Shown here: positions 56,158-64,000 of the stretch, piece by piece | How the letters are laid out: every line of letters begins with the position of its first letter | How positions within the stretch are numbered: position 1 is the stretch's first letter | Source: Butyrivibrio sp. INlla16 | Lineage (GTDB): Bacteria > Bacillota > Clostridia > Lachnospirales > Lachnospiraceae | NCBI RefSeq assembly: GCF_900104155.1 | Contig: NZ_FMYB01000018.1 | Location: 26,781 to 90,780, forward strand | Length of the DNA stretch: 64,000 nt | Direction: 5' to 3' | Notes under the pieces: model-generated | The model's database searches: none | Seen by the model: only the letters and a program-made list of their open reading frames with translations | What the model was told of the DNA's origin: nothing | Position numbers and translations under genes: made by a program

Positions 56158-56853
56158 TTATGTTCTCCCCAGTTCTCGTTTTACTCTTTGCTCCGCAAAT
56201 TTAAGAAGCTTTTCGGATGCAATTGCAACCACCCAGTATATGGCAGCCAATGCTATGTATATCTCCAGAATGTGATTACTGTAGGTATTCTGATTCAGCG
56301 TGTTTGCTTTTCCGAAAATATCTACCAGACCGATCGTAAAGCCAAGGCTACCTTCCTTAATGAGATAGATCACCAGATTTCCAAGGCTCGGAAGCGCATA
56401 CAAAAGTGCCTGCGGAAAGATTATCCTGCAAAAGGTCTGAATATCTGTAAGTCCTATGCTTACTCCGGCCTCATACTGTCCCTTATCAACCGATTTGTAT
56501 GCACTTCTCATGATTTCCGTAAGGGATGCGGTAGCAAGCAGTGTCACTGTTATGATAACGAAAAGAATCGGATCTTTTCTTCCCATGTTATTGCCCGTCA
56601 CCGCCTCAGCCACCATTGGTATCCCGTAATATACCAGGAATAAAAGTACAACCGGTGGTATCGAGCGGAAAACCGCCGTATATACATTGGCTATGCCCCT
56701 TAATATGCGGCTCTTTCCCAGCTTAAAAAAAGCAAACAGAAATCCGAAGAATATTCCGAAAAGCAGCGAAAGCCCTGCATAAGTAAAGGTCACTTTAAGA
56801 TAAGGCAAAAGCTTTACAAAATATTCAAAAAATGTGCTTAATTTAAATCGCAT
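56158..56853 (-). CDS. Amino acid-type ABC transporter permease, first
   Basis: About 231 aa from MRFKLS. The coupling loop is EAGVSIGLTDIQTFCRIIFPQA. The N-terminal FEYFVKLLPYLKVTFTYAGLSLLFG places it in the HisMQ family. The ATG lies four bases after the NifK-like stop codon; the longer frame to 56904 would overlap that gene and is rejected. This links the transporter translationally to the reductase subunits. Confidence 0.9.
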   Translation of the reverse strand: MRFKLSTFFEYFVKLLPYLKVTFTYAGLSLLFGIFFGFLFAFFKLGKSRILRGIANVYTAVFRSIPPVVLLFLVYYGIPMVAEAVTGNNMGRKDPILFVIITVTLLATASLTEIMRSAYKSVDKGQYEAGVSIGLTDIQTFCRIIFPQALLYALPSLGNLVIYLIKEGSLGFTIGLVDIFGKANTLNQNTYSNHILEIYIALAAIYWVVAIASEKLLKFAEQRVKRELGRT

Positions 56854-56857
56854 AGAT

Positions 56858-58210
56858 TTACTCCACGTGTGTTCTTGATGATAAGTTTCCTCTGTTAAAG
56901 GCAAGGCTGTAAATCTTTTCGATAAGCCTTAATCCTCCATCGTAGCCGACATAGCTTGATGATGTGATTATCTCTGTTGCAATCGGGAGACTAAGGTTAA
57001 CAAAATAATTATTTGTTTTCTTGGCAATATTGTTCTCCCAGTAGCTTCCGAAAATAATAGCTTTTTTGCTGCTTCCTATCTTCTCTTCAATGTCTCTGGT
57101 GATAAGTCCTCCATCGGCCTCGAACTTAATGATTTCACCTACATTCTCAGTACTCTCATCAAATGCTGCCTTAATCTTCTCTTCGCGCTCCTGGGACGGG
57201 TCGTCAATGATATAGATTCCCTGCGGCAAAAATCCCAGTTCGTTAGTCAGATAAGATGTAACTCCAGATGAATATAAGCTGTCTCCTACTACGTAAAGCT
57301 GATAGGGAAGGATATTTCTCTGCTCTGCAACGAAGTCCGTAAAGGAAATAAAGTAGTCGTAGAATCTCTTCTCTTCTTTATTAACAACCTGCTCCACAGC
57401 GTCTTCCGAAAGACCTGCGAACTTTCCAACTGCTCTTAGGAACTTACTTGTTTCCTGAGCTCCCACAGGAAGTGTCTGATAATGTAAAAATGGCGTGCCA
57501 TACTTTTTCTCAAGATGCTTTACAATCGAAAGACCTACCCAGGGACCAACAAGCAGGTTAAACTGCGCGTTCGGAATAGTCTTCCATTCGTCTACCCCAC
57601 CCGATGCAGGTCCGAATAACACGTTCACCTTAAGTCCAAGCTTCTCCAGGATGTTCTTTAAATTTTCAAGATCGCCTCTCCAGTAAGCATCTTGAAAAGG
57701 TACCGAAGCAAAGACATTAACAAGTCCCTTTTCTACAGAAGGCTCAACTTTTCCAACGAACTGATCAACGATTGCCTTAACCACCACCTCGTGTCCGAAG
57801 TAATTATTCCCTCTAAAGCCGGCGGTATCTACACCCACAACCGGATCGCCGTTTCTTAAAAATCTTCCGGCAACACCTGCACTGTCATCACCAATGATTC
57901 CCGCGGTACATCCTGAAAGAATTACGAAAAGGTCTGCCTTTACTACCTTAAGTGCACCTTCAACAAGTTCTTCAAGATTTTTTTCGCCGCCGAATACAAC
58001 TTCCTTTTCGCCTGCATTTGTACAGGATACATGGGTTCTTCCGGCATAGCCTTCACCCTGCTGTCCTGCCTGAACTCCCGCAAAACCTGATGCTTTGGAT
58101 GCGCAACCCGGTCCTGCATGTATTATCGGTGCTGCTCCGGGAATTGCCAGTACTGTCTGCTGCGCTGCAAGAGCACAGGAGAATCTTGGCTTTTCTATGA
58201 TTGAACTCAT
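56858..58210 (-). CDS. Nitrogenase component 1-like protein, NifK-like subunit
   Basis: 450 aa. It has the three P-cluster cysteines of the beta subunit: RFSCALAAQQ (C12), IHAGPGC (C36) and VILSGCTAGIIGDD (C101), the equivalents of NifK Cys70, 95 and 153. HVSCTNAGEKEVVFGG matches the region after the second Cys. It lacks the long N-terminal extension of NifK. The C-terminal end is degenerate compared with NifK, without extra ligands. The ATG overlaps the NifD-like stop as ATGA, so the two are made together. It probably forms an alpha2-beta2 reductase with the NifD-like protein, receiving electrons from NifH. Six P-cluster ligands argue against the protochlorophyllide and CfbCD-type relatives. 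Confidence 0.88.
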   Translation of the reverse strand: MSSIIEKPRFSCALAAQQTVLAIPGAAPIIHAGPGCASKASGFAGVQAGQQGEGYAGRTHVSCTNAGEKEVVFGGEKNLEELVEGALKVVKADLFVILSGCTAGIIGDDSAGVAGRFLRNGDPVVGVDTAGFRGNNYFGHEVVVKAIVDQFVGKVEPSVEKGLVNVFASVPFQDAYWRGDLENLKNILEKLGLKVNVLFGPASGGVDEWKTIPNAQFNLLVGPWVGLSIVKHLEKKYGTPFLHYQTLPVGAQETSKFLRAVGKFAGLSEDAVEQVVNKEEKRFYDYFISFTDFVAEQRNILPYQLYVVGDSLYSSGVTSYLTNELGFLPQGIYIIDDPSQEREEKIKAAFDESTENVGEIIKFEADGGLITRDIEEKIGSSKKAIIFGSYWENNIAKKTNNYFVNLSLPIATEIITSSSYVGYDGGLRLIEKIYSLAFNRGNLSSRTHVE

Positions 58211-59682
58211 GATTTCTTTCCTCCTTTTTCAAAATAGAAGGGATCATCAACTTCATTCATCCACCAGTCTGTGTAAGGAAATTCCGAATGTGCGGCAACG
58301 TTTTCATTGAACTTTCTGGTCAGATAAGCTTCCCATAATCTGTTACCCAGACGTATAACTCCGTCATATCCGATTGAATAGTTTGCATCTCCTTCAAATA
58401 TTGTAGGTATTCCCAATTTATAACCGAGTACTGTAAGTCCCTGATGTCTAACGATAAGATAATCGGGTTTAACCTTCTTTAAGATTTTCACAACCTCGTA
58501 GGGCTGCTTATTACATACGTTAAAGTTATGAATGTCTCCGGCCGATTCAACGAGTTTCTCTAAGATGTTTATTTCTCCGGAATCTGCCTTCTGATCGTGG
58601 TGAAGTGCTGTAACACCCGCGATCTTAAGTCCTAAATCCTTTACAAGATTTGAGAGATTGTAGGTGTAGGCATCGCCTGCAAGAATGTAAACCGTTTTTC
58701 CTTCAAATTTCTTCTTAAGTTCTTCCAGCTCCTCTGCAATTCTTGCATGCTCTGTTGCAATCACATCCTCAACAACATCTGTCTTATCTGTGAGTCTCGC
58801 AATTTCGTGAAGCCATCCATCTGTCCAGTTAATGCCGTAGGGAGCAGGTGCTTTTACTTCAGGTACCCCGAATTTTTCTTCAAGTCCGTGAGATATATAA
58901 GTTGCCAGCGTCTCACATATCTGTGCTGAGCAGGTAGCTTCTGAGAGACTAGCCAGTTCCTCATAGGTTGCAAGAGGCACAACATAGTTGGTCTTAAGTC
59001 CCAGCTTTGCAAGGAGAGGTGTAAAAGTATCTGTTCCTTCAAAGTTAAAGATATTTACAACATCCTTCTTGCGCTCTTTGGGCTCTCTCACAATTTTCTT
59101 CAAAATACCATGGAAGGTTGCGTCAAACCCGGTGGACCAGACCTTTGACTTAAAGCCCTCGCAGGCGATGGGAACTATCGGAACACCAAGCTCATCTTCC
59201 ATCTCTTCAGCAACTGACTCCACATCATCACCGATGATTCCTGATGCACAGGAGGTCGTTATGAAAATTACTGACGGATTCTGTCTCTTGTAGGCTTCTC
59301 TTAGTGCCTTCCTCAGTTTTTCCATTCCGCCGTATACGGTATCCTTTTCCTGAATATTGGTGCAGATAGCGGTATTTGAAAACTCGCCCCTTTTCCTTGC
59401 TGCAGTAACGGCGCGTCCTGCATTATCTCTGACACTGTCGCCTGCCGCAAAGCATCCAATTGGAGCATGTGCCACAACTGCTCCGCCCTTTACGAAGGAA
59501 GCCATTGACTGTGCACATCCCTCCTGACAGTCACTACACTGACCATAGCGTCTGCCGGAGCATTTTAATTCTGCATTTTTTGATTTTTCATTTAAATCTG
59601 AAGCAGTTCCGTTATAGCTGAGTATCGCATTCAGTCTGCGCTCACGTATAACCGGTGCTCCGGTTGATAAATTGATAGCCAT
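58207..59682 (-). CDS. Nitrogenase component 1-like protein, NifD-like subunit
   Basis: 491 aa. P-cluster cysteines: QEGCAQSMASFVKGG (C56), AHAPIGCF (C77) and ITTSCASGIIGDDVESV (C145), equivalent to NifD Cys62, 88 and 154. The cofactor cysteine (NifD Cys275) aligns with C256 in SAQICETLATYISHGLEEK. The region of NifD His442 reads IFEGDANYSIGYDG, without His. So a NifB-type Fe-S-C cluster could bind, but not exactly as FeMo-co in nitrogenase. Extra cysteines near the N-terminus (C41, C49, C52) form CSGRRYGQCSDCQEGC, which is not a NifD feature I know. N2 reduction is unlikely; a reductase of a small organic substrate is the best inference. It lies 24 bases after the binding-protein gene. Confidence 0.88.
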   Translation of the reverse strand: MAINLSTGAPVIRERRLNAILSYNGTASDLNEKSKNAELKCSGRRYGQCSDCQEGCAQSMASFVKGGAVVAHAPIGCFAAGDSVRDNAGRAVTAARKRGEFSNTAICTNIQEKDTVYGGMEKLRKALREAYKRQNPSVIFITTSCASGIIGDDVESVAEEMEDELGVPIVPIACEGFKSKVWSTGFDATFHGILKKIVREPKERKKDVVNIFNFEGTDTFTPLLAKLGLKTNYVVPLATYEELASLSEATCSAQICETLATYISHGLEEKFGVPEVKAPAPYGINWTDGWLHEIARLTDKTDVVEDVIATEHARIAEELEELKKKFEGKTVYILAGDAYTYNLSNLVKDLGLKIAGVTALHHDQKADSGEINILEKLVESAGDIHNFNVCNKQPYEVVKILKKVKPDYLIVRHQGLTVLGYKLGIPTIFEGDANYSIGYDGVIRLGNRLWEAYLTRKFNENVAAHSEFPYTDWWMNEVDDPFYFEKGGKKS

Positions 59683-59706
59683 AAGTTATTAACCTCTAAC
59701 CCCTTT

Positions 59707-60648
59707 TTAATTGTCTGTTAAGTCCTTGATATCCTCTTCAAATGGATCATATCCATAGAACTGTTTGCTGATTTCCTGTGCCTTGCCATCCTCTTTGAGC
59801 TCCTTAAGTGCTGCGTCATAAGCATCAAGGAACTTCTGGTCAACCTTGTCCTTGTTGAAAAGATTGTAAACACCAACTATCTGAATCGGGATCCAAACAA
59901 GATCATCGACTGCATCGTGATAAGCTCCATCCTCAGCAACATAGTTAGTAAGCCAGTTTGAATAAAGTGCAAGACCTACATCATATCTGCCATTGATAAT
60001 CCAGTTATTTACTTCGCTGTTGGTATTCTCTGATGTGTACTCAAACTCAATCTGGTTATCCGGATGCTGTTCGTTGTAAACCTCTACCGGATATGTGAGT
60101 CCGTTACCTGCCTGCATTGAATAGAAGGTAAGTCCTTCGCTCTTCTGTCTGTTGGCAACATCCTCAAAGCTTGTAAGATCGCCAAGTTCTTTCTTTACAA
60201 GAAGGCCGATATAGCTTGCACCAATGTTTTCATTGGGAATTGCATACTTTTCAATTCTCTCTTTTGTTAAGAAGCAGTTAGCTTCGCCGCCCTGGTAGGT
60301 TCCAGCCTCGATTCCCACAAATACATCATCGAAGGATGTGGGTACATACTCAAACTCATAATCCTCGAGCTTGTCATCGATTGCTCTCATAAGCTCAACT
60401 GTAGCGCCTGTGAGGTTATCATCTTCATCAAGATAATCGTTAACACCTGATACTGAAATATTGCAGCCGATTACAATGTGGTTTGAAGAACCGCCTTCAG
60501 ATGAGCCTGCCTCTTCTGTATTTGCATCCTCTGCCTTTGCACTGTCACTTCCCGCTGCACTTTCACTGGCCTTTGCGCTGCCGCATGCTGCAAGTTGAAG
60601 CGCCAATACTGCTGCTGTTAATACTGCCAAAACTTTTCTCTTTTTCAT
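59707..60648 (-). CDS. Amino acid-type ABC substrate-binding lipoprotein (family 3)
   Basis: The solute receptor of the transporter in this operon. The signal peptide MKKRKVLAVLTAAVLALQL ends in lipobox LAAC. A Ser/Ala/Glu linker covers about residues 24-55. The SBP_bac_3 domain follows: VIGCNISVSGVNDYLDEDDN, LTGATVELMRAIDDKLEDY and FDDVFVGIEAGTYQGGEAN, then late NGRYDVGLALYSN. Typical members bind polar amino acids through Asp and Arg; here the usual Arg after the ligand helix is not obvious, so the ligand may differ. It sits between nifH and nifD-like genes. Confidence 0.9.
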   Translation of the reverse strand: MKKRKVLAVLTAAVLALQLAACGSAKASESAAGSDSAKAEDANTEEAGSSEGGSSNHIVIGCNISVSGVNDYLDEDDNLTGATVELMRAIDDKLEDYEFEYVPTSFDDVFVGIEAGTYQGGEANCFLTKERIEKYAIPNENIGASYIGLLVKKELGDLTSFEDVANRQKSEGLTFYSMQAGNGLTYPVEVYNEQHPDNQIEFEYTSENTNSEVNNWIINGRYDVGLALYSNWLTNYVAEDGAYHDAVDDLVWIPIQIVGVYNLFNKDKVDQKFLDAYDAALKELKEDGKAQEISKQFYGYDPFEEDIKDLTDN

Positions 60649-60695
60649 AATCTTCCTCCTGATTGTTTGTAATATATAGGTTTTAGTTTCTGTAT

Positions 60696-61923
<1,228 letters not shown>

Positions 61924-61933
61924 ACCAGCCTCC

Positions 61934-62842
61934 TTATCCGTGTGAAAATGTATTTTTCGCATTAAGTTTCTTTATGTCATACAACTGATCCGATATTTCA
62001 AGCTTTCCGGGAATACCTGCTGCGTCCGCCCTACATCTCTGGCAATGCTTGAAAACTCTTATATATTTTTCAGCTTTTGTTCTTGCCTCATGAATCATCA
62101 TGCAATCTGGTTCCTTTAAATGTGATAGCTTATGTGTCGGAATAAGTGGGATGATATTCATAAAGTCTGCGCCGAGTCCTGCCACGGTTTTGGCGACTTC
62201 TTCGACATGTTCATCATTTATTCCCGGGCAAAGAACTGTATTGACCTTTACCATAGCTCCAAGCTTCTTTATCTTCTTGATTCCCCGAAGCTGTGCATCT
62301 ATGAGAATTCTTGCACCCTCTTCCCCGACATAGGTAACTCCGTCTTTTACAATCCAGAGACATATATGTTTCAGTACCTTGGGATCAACTGCATTGACGG
62401 TTACTGTTACTGTTTTTACGCCTGCATCTATGAGTTCCTGTGCCCTTTCTTCAAGAAGTAATCCGTTTGTACTAAGGCAGTTTATAAGTTCCGGATGCTT
62501 TTCCTTTATAAGCTTAAAAGTCTCTATCGCATAATCGGATGCGAGTGTATCTCCCGGTCCTGCGATACCTGCCACTGTTATCTGTGGGCAAAGCTCCAAG
62601 GCTTTATCAAGTATTTCCGCCGCCTCATTGGGAGTAAGTATTTCTGAAGTAACTCCCGGTCTTTTCTCATCCTTATTTCTTGTCCTGTTGCAGAAAGCAC
62701 ACTGTATGTTGCAGGAAGGACTTACCGGAAGATGAATTCTTCCTTTATTAAGATTGGGCCCCTTTCCAAAGCAGGGATGCTGGTTTGAAATGTGCTCCAG
62801 CGGATCATTTAGTTCAAGTAATGTATTAGTGCTATTGTTCAT
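61934..62842 (-). CDS. nifB: NifB-like radical SAM cofactor synthase
   Basis: It fuses two 4Fe-4S clusters and inserts a carbide to make NifB-co. The N-terminal HPCFG (residues 22-26) and VSPSCNIQCAFCNRTRNK (C44, C48, C51) give the K-cluster and SAM cluster ligands. AGIAGPGDTLAS, VTVTVNAVDP and the C-terminal HCQRCRADAAGIPG (C267, C270) are hallmark NifB sequences. 302 aa, without the C-terminal NifX domain. NifE/NifN scaffolds are absent, so NifB-co may be delivered directly to the reductase. It is the second gene of the operon, 33 bases after the repeat-protein gene. Confidence 0.92.
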   Translation of the reverse strand: MNNSTNTLLELNDPLEHISNQHPCFGKGPNLNKGRIHLPVSPSCNIQCAFCNRTRNKDEKRPGVTSEILTPNEAAEILDKALELCPQITVAGIAGPGDTLASDYAIETFKLIKEKHPELINCLSTNGLLLEERAQELIDAGVKTVTVTVNAVDPKVLKHICLWIVKDGVTYVGEEGARILIDAQLRGIKKIKKLGAMVKVNTVLCPGINDEHVEEVAKTVAGLGADFMNIIPLIPTHKLSHLKEPDCMMIHEARTKAEKYIRVFKHCQRCRADAAGIPGKLEISDQLYDIKKLNAKNTFSHG

Positions 62843-62875
62843 TTGTGTTACTCCTGTCTGTCCAAACTCCGGTTG

Positions 62876-63475
62876 TCAGATGTAGCTTAGGATGTATCCC
62901 TCCTCATCAAAGACCAGCGAATTGTCATCGGCGTGCATTCCATCTGCAAAAAAATTGAAAGGTCTAATCTTTTTCCCTTTATATTCAATCTCTGTCTTAA
63001 ATGCCGGTTCGATGCTTCTAATCTTTCCCGATCTGTAAAAGGAAATTCCTATGTTTGTTTTGATGTCTCCGTACTTTGTTCTGATTATCAGTGTGTCGCT
63101 GTTGTAAATGGTTATACTTTTAAGCTTTCCATCAGGGAAAAAGTACAGACACTGTGGTCTTGATCTGTAGATCGTTTTCCCCACCTTCAAGTCTAAATAC
63201 GCGGTAATCTCGGCTTCGTTTTTCTCCGACCAGTAGGCTCCTATTCTTCCATACCTGGGAAAAATTCTTTTTATGCTTCCATTCTCGTAAAAGGTTATGA
63301 GCTCTGCAGGTATCATCCCGTAATCAGTTTCTATATCAGTCTGTCCATTTAAATACACCGCCCTGATTTTCCCTGATTTATAGAAGCGCACCTTTTCTCT
63401 TTCTCGTCTTCTAAAATCCATTTCCGGATCATTTGTATTTTCATAACCTTTAAAAAAACTTGCCGTGATTGTCAT
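62876..63475 (-). CDS. Repeat protein of unknown function heading the nitrogenase-like operon
   Basis: About 199 aa from MTITASF, preceded by GGAAGGAAAGG. The longer frame to 63526 would start 12 bases after the leader terminator and has no good ribosome binding site. The protein is built of four or five repeats of the pattern FYxxGxIKxI: VRFYKSGKIRAVYL, ITFYENGSIKRIFP, LYFFPDGKLKSITI, ISFYRSGKIRSIEP and FNFFADGMHAD. These resemble MORN/YwqK-like beta-hairpin repeats. There are no cysteines suited to FeS binding and no signal peptide. I cannot assign a function; its position as first gene suggests a dedicated accessory or regulatory role. Confidence 0.75.
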   Translation of the reverse strand: MTITASFFKGYENTNDPEMDFRRREREKVRFYKSGKIRAVYLNGQTDIETDYGMIPAELITFYENGSIKRIFPRYGRIGAYWSEKNEAEITAYLDLKVGKTIYRSRPQCLYFFPDGKLKSITIYNSDTLIIRTKYGDIKTNIGISFYRSGKIRSIEPAFKTEIEYKGKKIRPFNFFADGMHADDNSLVFDEEGYILSYI

Positions 63476-63538
63476 TTTTCCTTTCCTTCCATAAACCTGC
63501 GGATTCATTTTTATTTCACAGGACATGACCCATGAAAT

Positions 63539-63594
63539 AAAAAAGGAGGTTTACAACACGCTTCACAAATGAAATGAAGTGATTGTAAACCTCC
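63539..63594 (-). terminator. Leader terminator (attenuator candidate) of the nitrogenase-like operon
   Basis: Minus-strand GGAGGTTTACAA and TTGTAAACCTCC form a perfect 12-bp stem, with an inner CTTCA/TGAAG stem, followed by TTTTTT. It lies 64 bases upstream of the first start codon. Confidence 0.75.
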
Positions 63595-63600
63595 GGTTGT

Positions 63601-63651
63601 CCGGTCGGTTATCTTTAAGGTTAGATGAATTCTAACATAGTAACCGACCGG
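63601..63651 (-). promoter_or_regulatory. Structured leader element upstream of the nitrogenase-like operon
   Basis: CCGGTCGGTTA and TAACCGACCGG form a perfect 11-bp stem that encloses a smaller GTTAGA/TCTAAC hairpin and a purine-rich strand. It lies six bases before the terminator hairpin. It could be an aptamer with a terminator platform or a protein operator. I cannot match it to a known riboswitch class. Confidence 0.5.
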
Positions 63652-63730
63652 GGAAAATCAAGTATTACTTATGGCTGGGTATAATAAAATCGGTTAATCC
63701 CCATTTATAGTGGGTAACAACATTTCCTTA

Positions 63731-63859
63731 TTATTGATTCCTGCTTGGAAGTGTAGCTGTGTGGCAATGGTATATCAAGGGAGCTTCGCTCCATTGTGTG
63801 GAAACCCTTGACATACCATTGCCACACAACTACAGGGCACCCAAGGAATCAATGAATAA
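63731..63859. repeat. Long imperfect hairpin next to the transposase
   Basis: The core arms at 63758-63781 and 63805-63828 match over 24 bases with one difference. Outer segments TTGATTCC and GGAATCAA, and TGTAG and CTACA, extend the pairing. An inner GAGC-TTC-GCTC hairpin lies in the loop. It directly follows the transposase stop codon. Confidence 0.75.
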
Positions 63860-63864
63860 GAGTG

Positions 63865-64000
63865 CTACGCCATAGTTATCACCGCTTCAATATCCAGATC
63901 ACTGCAGTTCAGGTAGATCATTGTTTTGAAATATTCAGTATTCCTGAAACCGCGGGCTCTGCGTTTTACATTCTGTATGATACTGTTCATACCTTCCAGT
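63865..64000 (-). mobile_element. ISL3-family transposase, C-terminal fragment running off the window
   Basis: The last 44 codons of a transposase end at TAG (63865-63867). LEGMNSIIQNVKRRARGFRN, then TEYFKTMIYLNCSD, matches the C-terminal EGxNxxIKxxKRxxxGxRN signature of ISL3 (DDE_Tnp_ISL3) transposases, including the final catalytic Glu. The rest lies beyond base 64000, so whether the element is intact cannot be judged. I saw no clear terminal inverted repeat or target duplication before the operon leader. Confidence 0.82.

Noticed and set aside
56858..59682. A protochlorophyllide, chlorophyllide or F430 (CfbCD) type reductase
   Set aside because: All six P-cluster cysteines and a full NifB are present, and there are no tetrapyrrole genes nearby.
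63476..63526. An upstream start for the repeat protein
   Set aside because: It is 12 bases beyond the T-run of the terminator and has no ribosome binding site, whereas 63475 has a strong one.

Overview
The window reads as a chromosomal stretch from a low-to-mid GC Firmicute of the Lachnospiraceae type (Butyrivibrio/Roseburia-like). The evidence is pyruvate phosphate dikinase, several GGDEF/EAL proteins, BspA-type leucine-rich repeat surface proteins, DUF5050 and CAP secreted proteins, many lipoproteins, AGGAGG-type ribosome binding sites and a sigma-28-like promoter. I assign no species. No rRNA, tRNA or CRISPR array was seen.

Layout. 1-7 kb: end of a GH35-type glycosidase, ppdK, a glycerophosphodiesterase, an aldo/keto reductase and purC. 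7-16.4 kb: an ABC-F ATPase, a frameshifted secreted protein, a PHP phosphatase and a c-di-GMP block (membrane DGC, frameshifted second DGC, and an unusual S51-peptidase-like/GGDEF/EAL fusion). 16.5-24.5 kb: GNAT plus DUF2156 behind a GntR-like palindrome, a lipoprotein, a queuosine-salvage operon (preQ1-I-like riboswitch, YhhQ transporter, radical SAM enzyme), an EamA exporter and a Suv3-like helicase. 24.6-35.5 kb: a 54-codon gene behind a sigma-28-like promoter, an LRR surface protein, maf, ppk, ppx, a chorismate mutase-DUF815 fusion, a DUF5050 protein and pyrBI. 35.5-53 kb: a COG1101/4120/2984 ABC importer, CAP and transglutaminase-like secreted proteins, a K+ channel with a RyR-like tail, LysR and AmrS, a tandem pair of 5'-nucleotidase-like enzymes and four overlapping lipoprotein genes.

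54.1-63.6 kb is the most striking part: one minus-strand operon encoding a nitrogenase-like system. In transcription order it has a repeat protein of unknown function, NifB, a NifX-like protein, NifH, an amino-acid-type substrate-binding lipoprotein, NifD-like and NifK-like subunits, two permeases, the ABC ATPase and a second NifX-like protein. All six P-cluster cysteines and the cofactor-binding cysteine of NifD are present, but the cofactor-binding histidine is not, and NifE/NifN are absent from the window. This suggests a NifB-cofactor reductase acting on an imported small organic molecule rather than on N2. The operon is preceded by a structured leader with a terminator, and then by the 3' end of an ISL3-family transposase and a long hairpin.

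Two cross-cutting patterns appear. A dispersed double-hairpin repeat occurs four times, always in the same orientation ahead of a minus-strand gene, and in three copies its conserved end appears to supply the Shine-Dalgarno sequence. Several genes (about 9.0, 16.3, 52.56 and 53.2 kb) are broken by single-base indels, at least three of them in homopolymers, so assembly error must be considered before calling them pseudogenes.
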